From [Zimmermannella] faecalis ATCC 13722 (GTDB lineage Bacteria; Actinomycetota; Actinomycetes; Actinomycetales; Microbacteriaceae): a stretch of DNA of 64,000 nt. Positions 51,551 through 60,055 of this stretch are shown one piece after another. Where the stretch lies: contig NZ_KB907074.1 of NCBI RefSeq assembly GCF_000381765.1, positions 1-64,000 on the forward strand, read 5' to 3'. The notes under the pieces are model-generated. The model was not told the origin of the DNA. It worked only from the letters and a program-made list of their open reading frames with translations, and made no database searches. The translations under genes and the position numbers were made by a program. Within the stretch, counting starts at the first letter, position 1; every line of letters begins with the position of its first letter.

Positions 51551-52627
51551 CTACCGCACTCGCCGCCCGGTGGTCGGGTCGAATGCGATGACGTCGTCGG
51601 CCCGCACCGCGAACCCGAGCTCCTGCCCGGGCTGGGGCTGGGCGCCCTTCGGCAGCCGCGCTGTCCAGCGCGCGCCGTGCCCCGTGCCGTACACGTACGT
51701 GTCGGAGCCGAGCTCTTCGACGAGCTCGACCGTCACCCGCACGGGCGCAGCCTCGGACGTTGCGTCGGCGACGTACGCGAGGTCTTCGGGCCGGATGCCG
51801 TAGGTCAGACTGGTCGCGGAATGGCCGGCCGCCGGGGCGAACGGCAGCGGGAGGTCGCCGACCGTCGCGCCCCGGGCATCCGACCACGACCCCTCGAGGA
51901 GGTTCATCTGCGGTGAGCCGATGAAGCTCGCGACGAACAGCGTCTCGGGCTCGTCGTAGAGCTCGCGCGGCGTGCCGACCTGCTCGATGCGGCCCTTATT
52001 CATGACGACGACGCGGTCTCCCATCGTCATCGCCTCGGTCTGGTCGTGGGTGACGTACACGGTCGTCACGTCGAGCTTGCGCTGGAGCGCAGCGATCTGC
52101 CCGCGGGTCTGCACTCGCAGCTTCGCGTCGAGGTTCGAGAGAGGCTCGTCCATGAGGAACACCTCGGGGCGACGCACGATCGCGCGCCCCATCGCGACGC
52201 GCTGCCGCTGCCCGCCCGAGAGCTCGCGGGGCTTGCGGTCGAGCAGCTCGGTGAGTTCGAGGAGCTCGGCCGCCTCGGCGATGAGCTCCTGCCGCTGCGG
52301 CGCCGGCATCTTCGCGTTCTTCAGCGCGAACTCGATGTTGCCGGCGACCGTCATGTGCGGGTAGAGCGCGTAGCTCTGGAACACCATGGCCACGTCACGC
52401 TCGCTGCCGTCGTCGCCCGTCACGTCGCGGTCGCCGAAGGCGATGCGACCCGACGACGGGAACTCGAGCCCCGCGAGCGCGCGCAGCGTCGTCGACTTGC
52501 CGCACCCCGAGGGGCCGACGAGCACGAGAAACTCGCCGTGCGCGATCTCGAGGTTGAGCGAGTCGATCGACGGGCTCGTCGCGCCGGGGTACGTGAGGGT
52601 GACGTCGGTGAGCGTGACGTTGACCAT
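51551..52627 (-). CDS. ABC transporter ATPase, UgpC/MsmK type
   Basis: 358 residues from ATG 52627. Walker A GPSGCGKST, Q-loop MVFQSYALYPHMTV, signature LSGGQRQRVAMGRA, Walker B VFLMDEPLSNLD, followed by a C-terminal TOBE/MOI regulatory domain as in sugar importers. It powers the permeases at 54085-55847. It is the last gene of the operon. Confidence 0.93.
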   Translation of the reverse strand: MVNVTLTDVTLTYPGATSPSIDSLNLEIAHGEFLVLVGPSGCGKSTTLRALAGLEFPSSGRIAFGDRDVTGDDGSERDVAMVFQSYALYPHMTVAGNIEFALKNAKMPAPQRQELIAEAAELLELTELLDRKPRELSGGQRQRVAMGRAIVRRPEVFLMDEPLSNLDAKLRVQTRGQIAALQRKLDVTTVYVTHDQTEAMTMGDRVVVMNKGRIEQVGTPRELYDEPETLFVASFIGSPQMNLLEGSWSDARGATVGDLPLPFAPAAGHSATSLTYGIRPEDLAYVADATSEAAPVRVTVELVEELGSDTYVYGTGHGARWTARLPKGAQPQPGQELGFAVRADDVIAFDPTTGRRVR

Positions 52628-52670
52628 GGTGTTCGGTGCCTTCTTTGGTGGGGTGCGGGACGCTCCGGGA

Positions 52671-54017
52671 TTAGCCCTCGAGCTGCGGCTTGAGGTCGTT
52701 CTCGTAGAGGCCCTCAAGCTCGGTCTGGAGCGACGCGAGCGACTCTTCGACGTCGACGTCGCTCGTGAGGATGCTCTGGAGCGCCGTCGCGAGCGCGAGG
52801 TCGCCGCCCGGGAGCAGCACGCGCATGTAGTCCTGCGTGCGCGTGCCGGTCTCGAGCTGGTCGACCGCGACCTTGAAGTTCGGGTTCTCTTCGTAGAGTG
52901 CGGTCGCGTCGGCGTCCGAGCGCACCGGCATGTACCCGGTGGCCGTCGAGAACGTCACCGTGTTCTCTGCGTTCGTGAGGTAGTCGGCGAGCATCGCCGC
53001 GGCGAGCTGCTCCTCGGGCGTCGAGTTCGCCGACACCGCGATGCCCGCGCCGCCGGTCGGTACGACGAGCTCTTGCTCGACGGGGCCGCCGGGGAGGAAC
53101 GCGACGCCAACCTCAAAGTTCGCCGTCTCGGTGACTCCGCCGAGCGAGCCGGTCGAGCCGATGAACTGGCTCGTCGCGCCGGCCGCGAAGTCGTCGGCGG
53201 GGGAGCCGCTCGACACGTTCGCCCAGCCGTCCTGCACCGCATCCTGCGCGAACTGCACGGCCTCGACCGTGCCGTCGCTCGTGACGGCGCTCGCATCCCA
53301 CTCGTCAGACCAGCCGCCGCCGTAGCCCCACACGAGGTTGTTCATCATCCACGCCGGGTAGTCCTCGGCGGGCGGGAAACTGAACGCGGTGTCGGTGACA
53401 CCGGCCTCGATGAGCTGCTCGGAGTTCGCCTTCACCTCGTCCCACGTCGTGGGCGCCTCGGTGAGGCCGGCCTCCTCGTACTGGTCTTTGTTGTAGTAGT
53501 AAATCGTCGTCGAACGGGCGTACGGCACGGCGTAGTGCGCGTCCTCATAGAGGTAGTCGTCGAAGAGCGTCTCGTGGTAGGTCGAGGTGTCGCCACCGGC
53601 CGCCGCGAACACATCGTCGATCGGCAGCAGCGAGTCGTTCACGTAGTTCGTGAACCAGGTGGCGTCAGACATCACGACGAGGTCGCCCGCGTCGCCCGAG
53701 TTCTGCGCCGTCTGGAACTTCTGCGAGACCTCCTCGTAGTTCGCGCCGGCCGTGACGACCTCGACCTCGATGCCGGTCTCGGCGGTGAACTGGTCGATGA
53801 GCTCCTGCTCGACCTCCTGCGACCCACCGGGGTGGTTCGTCCAGAACGAGATCGAGTCGGCGGGCTCGATCGACGCCCAGTCGACCGCGGCGGCCTCGGC
53901 GTCGTCGGTGGCGCCAACGCTCGGGCCGCAGGCGGTGAGGCCGAGCCCGGCCACGGCGAGGGCCGCGACGGCGGTGGTGACGCGCGTCGCGCGCGTCGAG
54001 GGGATGCGGGTGGTCAT
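52671..54017 (-). CDS. sugar ABC transporter substrate-binding lipoprotein (UgpB-like)
   Basis: 448 residues from ATG 54017. Lipoprotein signal with lipobox LTAC (Cys 30). Mature protein: ISFWTNHPGGSQEVEQELI, YYYNKDQYEEAGL and FSTATGYMPVRSDAD; the last resembles the glycerol-3-phosphate binder UgpB. Family cluster 1 of carbohydrate binders. It hands substrate to the two permeases. AAGGAGC precedes the ATG. Confidence 0.9.
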   Translation of the reverse strand: MTTRIPSTRATRVTTAVAALAVAGLGLTACGPSVGATDDAEAAAVDWASIEPADSISFWTNHPGGSQEVEQELIDQFTAETGIEVEVVTAGANYEEVSQKFQTAQNSGDAGDLVVMSDATWFTNYVNDSLLPIDDVFAAAGGDTSTYHETLFDDYLYEDAHYAVPYARSTTIYYYNKDQYEEAGLTEAPTTWDEVKANSEQLIEAGVTDTAFSFPPAEDYPAWMMNNLVWGYGGGWSDEWDASAVTSDGTVEAVQFAQDAVQDGWANVSSGSPADDFAAGATSQFIGSTGSLGGVTETANFEVGVAFLPGGPVEQELVVPTGGAGIAVSANSTPEEQLAAAMLADYLTNAENTVTFSTATGYMPVRSDADATALYEENPNFKVAVDQLETGTRTQDYMRVLLPGGDLALATALQSILTSDVDVEESLASLQTELEGLYENDLKPQLEG

Positions 54018-54084
54018 GGTGCTCCTTCGTACGAATCGGGTGATGGGTGACGTGGTCATTGGGGTGGTGGCTGCGGGGCCGGCG

Positions 54085-54948
54085 CTACTTCACGGCGCCC
54101 TGGGTGAGGCCCGCGACGATGAAGCGCTGCAGTGCGGCGAACACGACGAGCACCGGCAGGATGACGAGCACGGCACCAGCCATGAGATAGCCGTAACTGC
54201 CGGTCTGCCCCTCGAGCGACTGCAGGAGGTTGAGCCCGACGGGGAGCGTCATGTTCTCGGCCGAGTCGGTGATGATGAGCGGCCACATGAAGTTGTTCCA
54301 CTCGCCGACGATCGTCACGAGTGCGACGGTCGCGATCGTCGGCGCCGACACCGGCACGACAATTCGCCACAGGCGCTTCCAGTGCCCGGCCCCGTCGAGC
54401 TTCGCGGCCTCGAGCAGGTCGCGCGGCAGCGTCTTGTAGTGCTGCCGCAGCAGGAAAGTACCGAATGCCGTGCCGAGGCCGGGCAGGATGATGCCCCACA
54501 GGGTGTTGCGGCCGCCGAGCGCCGAGACGGTCATGTAGTTCGGCAGCAGCGCCGCCTCGGGCGGCACCATGAGCGCGACGAGAATCGCGAGGAACACGAC
54601 GTTCTTGAAGCGGAAGTCGACGAACACGAGCGCGTACGCCGTCGTGATCGCGAGCGCGACCTTGATCACCGAGGCCACGGCCGTGACGATGATGCTGTTA
54701 CGCAGCACCGTGAGCAGCGGCACCTTGTCGGCGACGTGCCGGTAGTTGTCGAGCGTCGGCTCCTGCGGCCAGAGCGTCGGTTGCATCGTGATGATCTCCG
54801 ACGGCGGCTTGAACGAGGCAATGACCATCCAGATGAGCGGCAGCGCGATGATGACGGTGGCGAGCAGGATCGGCAGGTAGCCGCCGAGCAGCGTCGCGGC
54901 GAGGTTGGGGCGCGAGAACGCGTGCCGCCACTGGGTGTGGGAACTCAT
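54085..54948 (-). CDS. sugar ABC transporter permease (UgpE/MalG-like)
   Basis: 287 residues from ATG 54948, which overlaps the upstream permease stop (ATGA). Six membrane helices; EAA loop EAAKLDGAGHWKRLWRIVVP, which docks on the ATPase. The frame is open further upstream only as a shadow. Confidence 0.9.
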   Translation of the reverse strand: MSSHTQWRHAFSRPNLAATLLGGYLPILLATVIIALPLIWMVIASFKPPSEIITMQPTLWPQEPTLDNYRHVADKVPLLTVLRNSIIVTAVASVIKVALAITTAYALVFVDFRFKNVVFLAILVALMVPPEAALLPNYMTVSALGGRNTLWGIILPGLGTAFGTFLLRQHYKTLPRDLLEAAKLDGAGHWKRLWRIVVPVSAPTIATVALVTIVGEWNNFMWPLIITDSAENMTLPVGLNLLQSLEGQTGSYGYLMAGAVLVILPVLVVFAALQRFIVAGLTQGAVK

Positions 54949-55847
54949 GCGTAGTGCACCCGCTTTTCGACGAAGCGAAGCTGAAACGCGGTGATCGCGA
55001 AGAGCGCGACGAACAGCACGACTGAGATCGCCGCGGAATAGCCCGCGTTCTGGTACGGGCCGAAGCCCTGCAGGTAGAGCTCGAAGACGATCGTGTTCGT
55101 GCCGTTGCCCGAGGGGGTCATGATCTTCAGCAGGTCGAACGCCTGCATCGAGCTGAGGATCGTCGTGACGGTGAGGAAGAACACCGTCGGCGAGAGCAGC
55201 GGCAGCGTCACCTTGAAGAAACGGCGCAGGGTGCCCGCGCGGTCGATCTTCGCGGCCTCGAGGAGGTCGGATGGGATCGACTGCAAGCCGGCGAGGAACA
55301 CGACGGCGCAGTAGCCGAGGTTCTTCCACACGTAGACGATCATCACCATGACGAGGGCGAGGTCGCCGTCGAGGTACCACTCGGGCGAGCGGCCACCGAA
55401 GGCGCGCAGCACGTGGCCGAGGAGGCCCAGCTGCGGGTCGAAGATGAAGTTCCAGACCATGCCGACACCGACGCCCGAGAGCACGTACGGCGAGAAGATC
55501 GCGGTGCGTCCGGCCGTGACGCCCGGAATCTTGTGGTTGAGCGCGAGCGCGACGAGCAGCCCGAGCAGCATCGAGGCGGCGACCGTGACGACCGTGAACG
55601 TGATCGTGACCCGCCACATCTCGGCGCCCTGCGCCGACGTGAACAGGCGCACGTAGTTGTCGAAGCCCGCGTACGAGGCCTTCGACGAGCCCATCCGCCA
55701 GTTCAGCGTCGAGTAGTAGAGATTGCTGAAGAGCGGGTAGTAGATGAACGTCGCGATGAGCACGAGGTTCGGGCCCGCGAACGCGAAGAAGATCAGCGCG
55801 TTGCGTCGGCGCTGGCGCCGGCGATGCGGGGAGGGGAGGGCGGTCAC
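54945..55847 (-). CDS. sugar ABC transporter permease (UgpA/MalF-like)
   Basis: 300 residues from a GTG at 55847. Six membrane helices; EAA loop EAAKIDRAGTLRRFFKVTLP. First gene of the permease-permease-binder-ATPase operon. The import substrate may be glycerol-3-phosphate or an oligosaccharide. Confidence 0.9.
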   Translation of the reverse strand: MTALPSPHRRRQRRRNALIFFAFAGPNLVLIATFIYYPLFSNLYYSTLNWRMGSSKASYAGFDNYVRLFTSAQGAEMWRVTITFTVVTVAASMLLGLLVALALNHKIPGVTAGRTAIFSPYVLSGVGVGMVWNFIFDPQLGLLGHVLRAFGGRSPEWYLDGDLALVMVMIVYVWKNLGYCAVVFLAGLQSIPSDLLEAAKIDRAGTLRRFFKVTLPLLSPTVFFLTVTTILSSMQAFDLLKIMTPSGNGTNTIVFELYLQGFGPYQNAGYSAAISVVLFVALFAITAFQLRFVEKRVHYA

Positions 55848-56029
55848 GGGCGGCGATTCTTCGCCACGACGTTGAACCGGCGATGTCGGGCCGGCGACGT
55901 GCCGGGGCCCCTCGGGTGACCGGCTCGCAAGCGCGAGGTGAACACGGGCCGGTGGCCGCGGGATTCGGCAGTGGTCGAAGCTGGGCAACCGCGTGAACCT
56001 GGGCGTCACCCGAAAGTCACTTGCCGTGA

Positions 56030-56054
56030 CGGAAAGACTTGCATAGTCTTTCCG
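56030..56054. promoter_or_regulatory. operator overlapping the -10 box of a leaderless gene
   Basis: 10-bp arms CGGAAAGACT (56030-56039) and AGTCTTTCCG (56045-56054) around TGCAT. The hexamer TAGTCT (56044-56049) lies in it, 7 bases before the ATG at 56057. An ArsR-type regulator encoded by the second gene is the obvious candidate to bind. Confidence 0.65.
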
Positions 56055-56056
56055 GT

Positions 56057-56524
56057 ATGGAAACTCACTCTGGAGATGCCGCCCGCAACGAGGCGGCCGA
56101 CGCCCTCGACGCCCTCGCCGACGACCGCGACCGGCTCTCGTCGCGGGTGCGCATCCCCTGGCCACTCATGGCGGCCTACGGCGCGCTCAGCGCGTGGTGG
56201 GTGGCCGCCGCCGCGACGACGCAGCCCGGCGCAAACTACGAGCCGCCGGCCTCGGCGTGGCTCGCGTTCGTCGGCGTGTTCGTCGTCGCGCACCTCGTGC
56301 AGCGCGAACTCGGCGTGCGCTTTCGCAACATGGGCGCACGCGCCACGTGGGCGACGGTTGGCATCATCGTGATCGCCCTCGCGCTGTTCAGCGTCTCGCT
56401 CGGGCTCGTGTCGCTCGGTGCCGGCTGGGTGGTTGTACTCACGAGCCTCGTCGCGTTCGCGAGCACAACCCTCCTTGCCGGATACGCGTACCGGTCGGCG
56501 CTCGACCACCTGCGCCGTGGCTGA
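56057..56524 (+). CDS. small membrane protein paired with ArsR-type regulator
   Basis: 155 residues from ATG 56057 (leaderless). Four hydrophobic helices after a hydrophilic start (PWPLMAAYGALSAWWVAAAA, WLAFVGVFVVAHLVQREL, ATVGIIVIALALFSVSLGLV and a last one near 140). No family recognised. The stop overlaps the GTG of the regulator gene, so the two are co-translated. Confidence 0.8.
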   Translation: METHSGDAARNEAADALDALADDRDRLSSRVRIPWPLMAAYGALSAWWVAAAATTQPGANYEPPASAWLAFVGVFVVAHLVQRELGVRFRNMGARATWATVGIIVIALALFSVSLGLVSLGAGWVVVLTSLVAFASTTLLAGYAYRSALDHLRRG

Positions 56525-56822
56525 CGGGCGCTTCGACGAGACGATCCACGCGCCATTGCGACTGCGCATCTGCGGCCTGCTGCGTCGCGTCGATCGGCTC
56601 GACTTTGCGCTGCTGCGTGACTCCCTCGACGTTGCCGACGCGACGCTCTCGAAGCACCTCAAGGTGCTCACGGCGGCGGGCTACGTCGACTCGACGAAGG
56701 CCGCCTCGGCGGGTCGCGGCGACGCCCGGCGCGTCATGTGGGTGTCGCTCACCCGCGAGGGCCGTGCTGCGTTCGACGCGCACGTACTCGCCCTGCGCGC
56801 CATTGCGGGGCCAGCCGACTAG
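56517..56822 (+). CDS. ArsR-type winged-helix regulator
   Basis: 101 residues from a GTG overlapping the membrane protein gene. A complete winged helix: RLRICGLLRRVDRLDFALLRDSL, ATLSKHLKVLTAAGYVDSTKA, and a wing (DARRVMWVSLTREGRAAF). No metal-binding Cys are present, so it is not a classical metal sensor. It probably represses its own operon through the palindrome at 56030-56054. Confidence 0.88.
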   Translation: MADGRFDETIHAPLRLRICGLLRRVDRLDFALLRDSLDVADATLSKHLKVLTAAGYVDSTKAASAGRGDARRVMWVSLTREGRAAFDAHVLALRAIAGPAD

Positions 56823-56834
56823 GCAGCGCCCGGC

Positions 56835-57206
56835 CTACCGCCCGAGGCGGGCGAGCGCGATGCGGTCGATCGCCCAGATCACGAGCCCGAGCACGGCGGT
56901 GACCGCGTGCCCGATCACCGCGAGCCCGATGCCCGCAGCAAGAAACAGCGCCGCCTCGAGCGCGAGCTTCGCGCCCGGCGACCGCCGAATCGGCGCCTTC
57001 GGCGAGAGGAACACGCCCCACAGCGTCGCGACCGCGACGACGAGCAGTGCCGCGAGCACCCAGCCGAGCCACCCGGCGACGAGCTGCACCACGACGATCG
57101 CGACCGCGACGAGCAGCCCGATCTCGAGCAAGAACCGCACCGTCAGCGCGAGGTTCGCGCTCCCCGAATCGCCGAGCTCCGCTCGCTCGTGCTGGTCGTC
57201 GCGCAT
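56835..57206 (-). CDS. DUF2568 (YrdB-like) membrane protein
   Basis: 123 residues from ATG 57206 (GAGGAGG upstream). Four hydrophobic helices, RFLLEIGLLVAVAIVVVQL through GLVIWAIDRIALARLGR. It matches the short YrdB/DUF2568 family by length and layout. The function is unknown. It converges with the ArsR gene. Confidence 0.75.
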   Translation of the reverse strand: MRDDQHERAELGDSGSANLALTVRFLLEIGLLVAVAIVVVQLVAGWLGWVLAALLVVAVATLWGVFLSPKAPIRRSPGAKLALEAALFLAAGIGLAVIGHAVTAVLGLVIWAIDRIALARLGR

Positions 57207-57271
57207 GGGCGCCTCCTCGCGTTCTGCGCTCACCGTGCCACGCGCGGCGAAACGCCGCCCCGTGGGGCGGG

Positions 57272-57277
57272 TACCGT
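57272..57277 (+). promoter_or_regulatory. -10 element of leaderless GH114 gene
   Basis: TACCGT, 6 bases before the ATG at 57284, no Shine-Dalgarno. Confidence 0.4.
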
Positions 57278-57283
57278 GAGCGC

Positions 57284-58114
57284 ATGGTGAGACGAGCGCG
57301 GATGCGCGGGCACGGTATCGCGGCGGCCTGTGGCGTGGCCGCGGCGCTCGTGCTCGCGGGCTGCGCGGGTGCGCCGAGCGACACGGTCGAGCCCCGCCCC
57401 GAGTTCCCCGCCGGCGCCCCGTTCGACTACCAGCTCGGCGGCGGCTACGCGCCACCCGACGGTGTCGAGGTCGTCGTGCGCGATCGCACCGACGTGCCCG
57501 AGCCCGGCGCGTACTCGATTTGCTACGTCAACGCGTTCCAGACGCAGCCGGGGGAGCAGGACGACTGGCCCGCCGAGCTGCTCCTGCACGACTCCGACGG
57601 CGCGCCCGTCACCGACCCCGACTGGCCCGACGAGGTGCTGCTCGACCTTTCGACGCCCGAGCGCCGTGACGCGATTGCCGACGTACTCGGCGACTGGACC
57701 GCCGACTGCGCGGCCGACGGATTCGCGGCCGTCGAGTTCGACAACCTCGACAGCTTCACCCGCTCGGGCGACGCCTTCACGGTCGACGACGCGACCGCGC
57801 TCGCGGCGGTGCTCGTCGCCGACGCCCACGCCCATGGGCTCGCGGTCGGTCAGAAGAACGCCGCCGAGTTCGCCGAGCGCCTGCGCGACGACGCGGGCTT
57901 CGACTTCGCGGTGAGCGAGGAGTGCGCCGCCTACGCCGAGTGCGAGGCCTACACCGACGCGTACGGCGACGCCGTGCTCAACATCGAATACGTCGACAAC
58001 CTCCCGCGGCCGTTCGTCGAGGCGTGCGCCGACGCGCCCGCGAGGACGATCCTCCGCGATCGAGACCTCGTGACGCCCGGCGACGACGGGTACCGCTACG
58101 ACGCGTGCGGGTGA
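57284..58114 (+). CDS. GH114-like endo-alpha-1,4-polygalactosaminidase lipoprotein
   Basis: 276 residues. Lipobox VLAGC with Cys 27. The TM1410/GH114 barrel is evident from FDYQLGGGYAPPDGVEVVV, AYSICYVNAFQ, and FAAVEFDNLDSF with the catalytic acidic residues, followed by GLAVGQKNAAEF. Family members cleave galactosaminogalactan-type polysaccharides outside the cell. Single gene, leaderless. Confidence 0.82.
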   Translation: MVRRARMRGHGIAAACGVAAALVLAGCAGAPSDTVEPRPEFPAGAPFDYQLGGGYAPPDGVEVVVRDRTDVPEPGAYSICYVNAFQTQPGEQDDWPAELLLHDSDGAPVTDPDWPDEVLLDLSTPERRDAIADVLGDWTADCAADGFAAVEFDNLDSFTRSGDAFTVDDATALAAVLVADAHAHGLAVGQKNAAEFAERLRDDAGFDFAVSEECAAYAECEAYTDAYGDAVLNIEYVDNLPRPFVEACADAPARTILRDRDLVTPGDDGYRYDACG

Positions 58115-58208
58115 CCGCCTGCATCCGTGAGTAAGCCCCGGCGCGCAACCCCGTACATCCGCGGGCGGATTCGTGCCAATGTGCGGCGAACCTTCGAGGT
58201 CGCCTCCG

Positions 58209-58214
58209 TAGTCT
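58209..58214 (+). promoter_or_regulatory. -10 element of leaderless HSP90-like gene
   Basis: TAGTCT, 7 bases before the GTG at 58222; no Shine-Dalgarno. Confidence 0.55.
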
Positions 58215-58221
58215 TGGCCGA

Positions 58222-60048
58222 GTGACGAAGGAAAACTTCCAAGTAGACCTGCGCGGCATCGTCGAGATCCTCTCGCATCACCTCTACTCGAGCCCGCGGG
58301 TGTACGTGCGCGAGCTGCTCCAGAACGCCCGCGACGCCGTCATCGGGCGCCTGCGGGTCGAGCCGAACGCCTTCGAGGGCATGCAGCGTGCACCGATCGA
58401 GGTGCTCGTCGACGACGCGAGCCGCTCGATCGTCGTGCGTGACTACGGCATTGGCCTCACCGAAGACGAGGCGCGCGGCCTGCTCGCCACGATCGGCGCC
58501 TCGAGCAAGCGCCGCGAGTTCGCCGCCGCGCGCCGCGACTACCTCGGCCAGTTCGGCATCGGCCTGCTCTCGTGCTTCCTCGTCGGTGACGCGATCGAGG
58601 TGCGCAGCCGCAGCGCCCGCGACCCGAACGCGCCGACGATGCAGTGGGTCGGTTACGGCGACGGCACCTACACCGTCCGCCCGTCCGACGAGCCCTTAGC
58701 CGAGCCCGGCTCCGAGGTTTGCGTGCACGCCCGCCCCGACGAGTGGGAATGGACCGCGCCCGGGCGCGTGCGCGTGCTCGCCGAACGCTTCGCGCGACAC
58801 CTCGACGTGCCGATCGTCTTCTTCGAATCGCCCACCGCGACGAGCGAGCTCGTGAGCCTGCGCCGCCTGCCGCACGAGCTCGACGGCGCCGGCGCGAGCG
58901 AGTGGTGCGAGCGCGAATTCGGGTTCACTCCGCTCGTGATGTTCCGGCTCGAGGGCGTGACGCATGGCGTCAACGGCGTCGCGTACGTCGCCCCGTCGGC
59001 GAGCGGCAGCAGCAAGCGCGGCGGTGACATCGTTTACTCGCACGGCATGTTCGTCGACGACGCGAACAAGCAGCTCGTGCCCGACTGGGCGACGTTCGTG
59101 CGCGTCGCCCTCGACTCGGGCGACCTCGCGCTCACCGCCTCGCGCGAGGCGTTCCAGGAATCGACGGCGCTCGAGACCGTGCGCGACGAAATCGGTCGCC
59201 AGATTCGCGCACAGCTCGAGGCGCTATCGGAAAACGCACCCGAACTGTTCGCCGCCTTCATGGAGGCGCACTCCGCGAGCCTGCTCTCGATGGCCGCCGC
59301 CGACCCCGACATGCTCGACTTCGTCGCCCGCCACTACCTCTGGGAGACGAGCGCCGGCTCGCTCGTGTTTACCCGGCTGCCCGGCCACGTCGCCTATGCC
59401 GCCACCGTCGGTGAATTCAACACGTACGCCCCGCTCATTGCGGCGCAGGGCGGGATACTCGTGAACGGCGGCTACGTCGACGGCACGAAGGTGCTCCGCG
59501 CGTACGACAAGGCGCAGAGCCGCGTCTCGCTGTCCCCGTTCAACCTCGAGCGCGTGCTCGACGACCTGCCCGCCCCGGCCGAGGCCGATCGCGAACTCGC
59601 GGAGCGCATCCGGGTCGCAACCGAGCGCGTGCTCGACCTCGAGGCGATCGCCGTCGAGGTGCGGTCGTTCCGGCCCGACTCGCTCATGGTGCTGCACGTG
59701 CCCGGCAAGCTCGACGCGTTCACCTTTGACGACGCCGTCGACGACCCGTGGGCCGACCTGCTGTCGACCACGGCGAAGCCGAAACCCGACCGTCGCGCAA
59801 AGCTCGTGCTCAACCTCCGCGCCCCGGCCGTGCGCGCACTCGACGGCGGGCTCGCACCCGACACCCGCGACGAGGCCGTGCGCGCGCTCCACCTCATGAG
59901 CCTGCTCCAGGGCGGCCTGCGCCTCGAACCCGAGCAGCAGCACACGCTCGCTGGCGCCCTGCAGTCGATTCTGCTCGCCGCATCCGCCAGCCCCGCGCAG
60001 CAAGCGCACGCAACCACTCCCGAGAACCCGACCCACGAAGAGAGCTGA
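58222..60048 (+). CDS. HSP90 family protein (HtpG-like)
   Basis: 608 residues. GHKL ATPase motifs: VRELLQNARDAV (catalytic Glu), VRDYGIGLTEDEA, and GQFGIGLLSCF. The middle domain keeps SREAFQEST, with the catalytic-loop Arg. After about residue 430 it diverges from E. coli HtpG. It is followed 7 bases later by the 738-residue helical protein, so it seems to work with it rather than as a general chaperone; inference. Leaderless GTG start. Confidence 0.88.
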   Translation: MTKENFQVDLRGIVEILSHHLYSSPRVYVRELLQNARDAVIGRLRVEPNAFEGMQRAPIEVLVDDASRSIVVRDYGIGLTEDEARGLLATIGASSKRREFAAARRDYLGQFGIGLLSCFLVGDAIEVRSRSARDPNAPTMQWVGYGDGTYTVRPSDEPLAEPGSEVCVHARPDEWEWTAPGRVRVLAERFARHLDVPIVFFESPTATSELVSLRRLPHELDGAGASEWCEREFGFTPLVMFRLEGVTHGVNGVAYVAPSASGSSKRGGDIVYSHGMFVDDANKQLVPDWATFVRVALDSGDLALTASREAFQESTALETVRDEIGRQIRAQLEALSENAPELFAAFMEAHSASLLSMAAADPDMLDFVARHYLWETSAGSLVFTRLPGHVAYAATVGEFNTYAPLIAAQGGILVNGGYVDGTKVLRAYDKAQSRVSLSPFNLERVLDDLPAPAEADRELAERIRVATERVLDLEAIAVEVRSFRPDSLMVLHVPGKLDAFTFDDAVDDPWADLLSTTAKPKPDRRAKLVLNLRAPAVRALDGGLAPDTRDEAVRALHLMSLLQGGLRLEPEQQHTLAGALQSILLAASASPAQQAHATTPENPTHEES

Positions 60049-60055
60049 GACCAGC

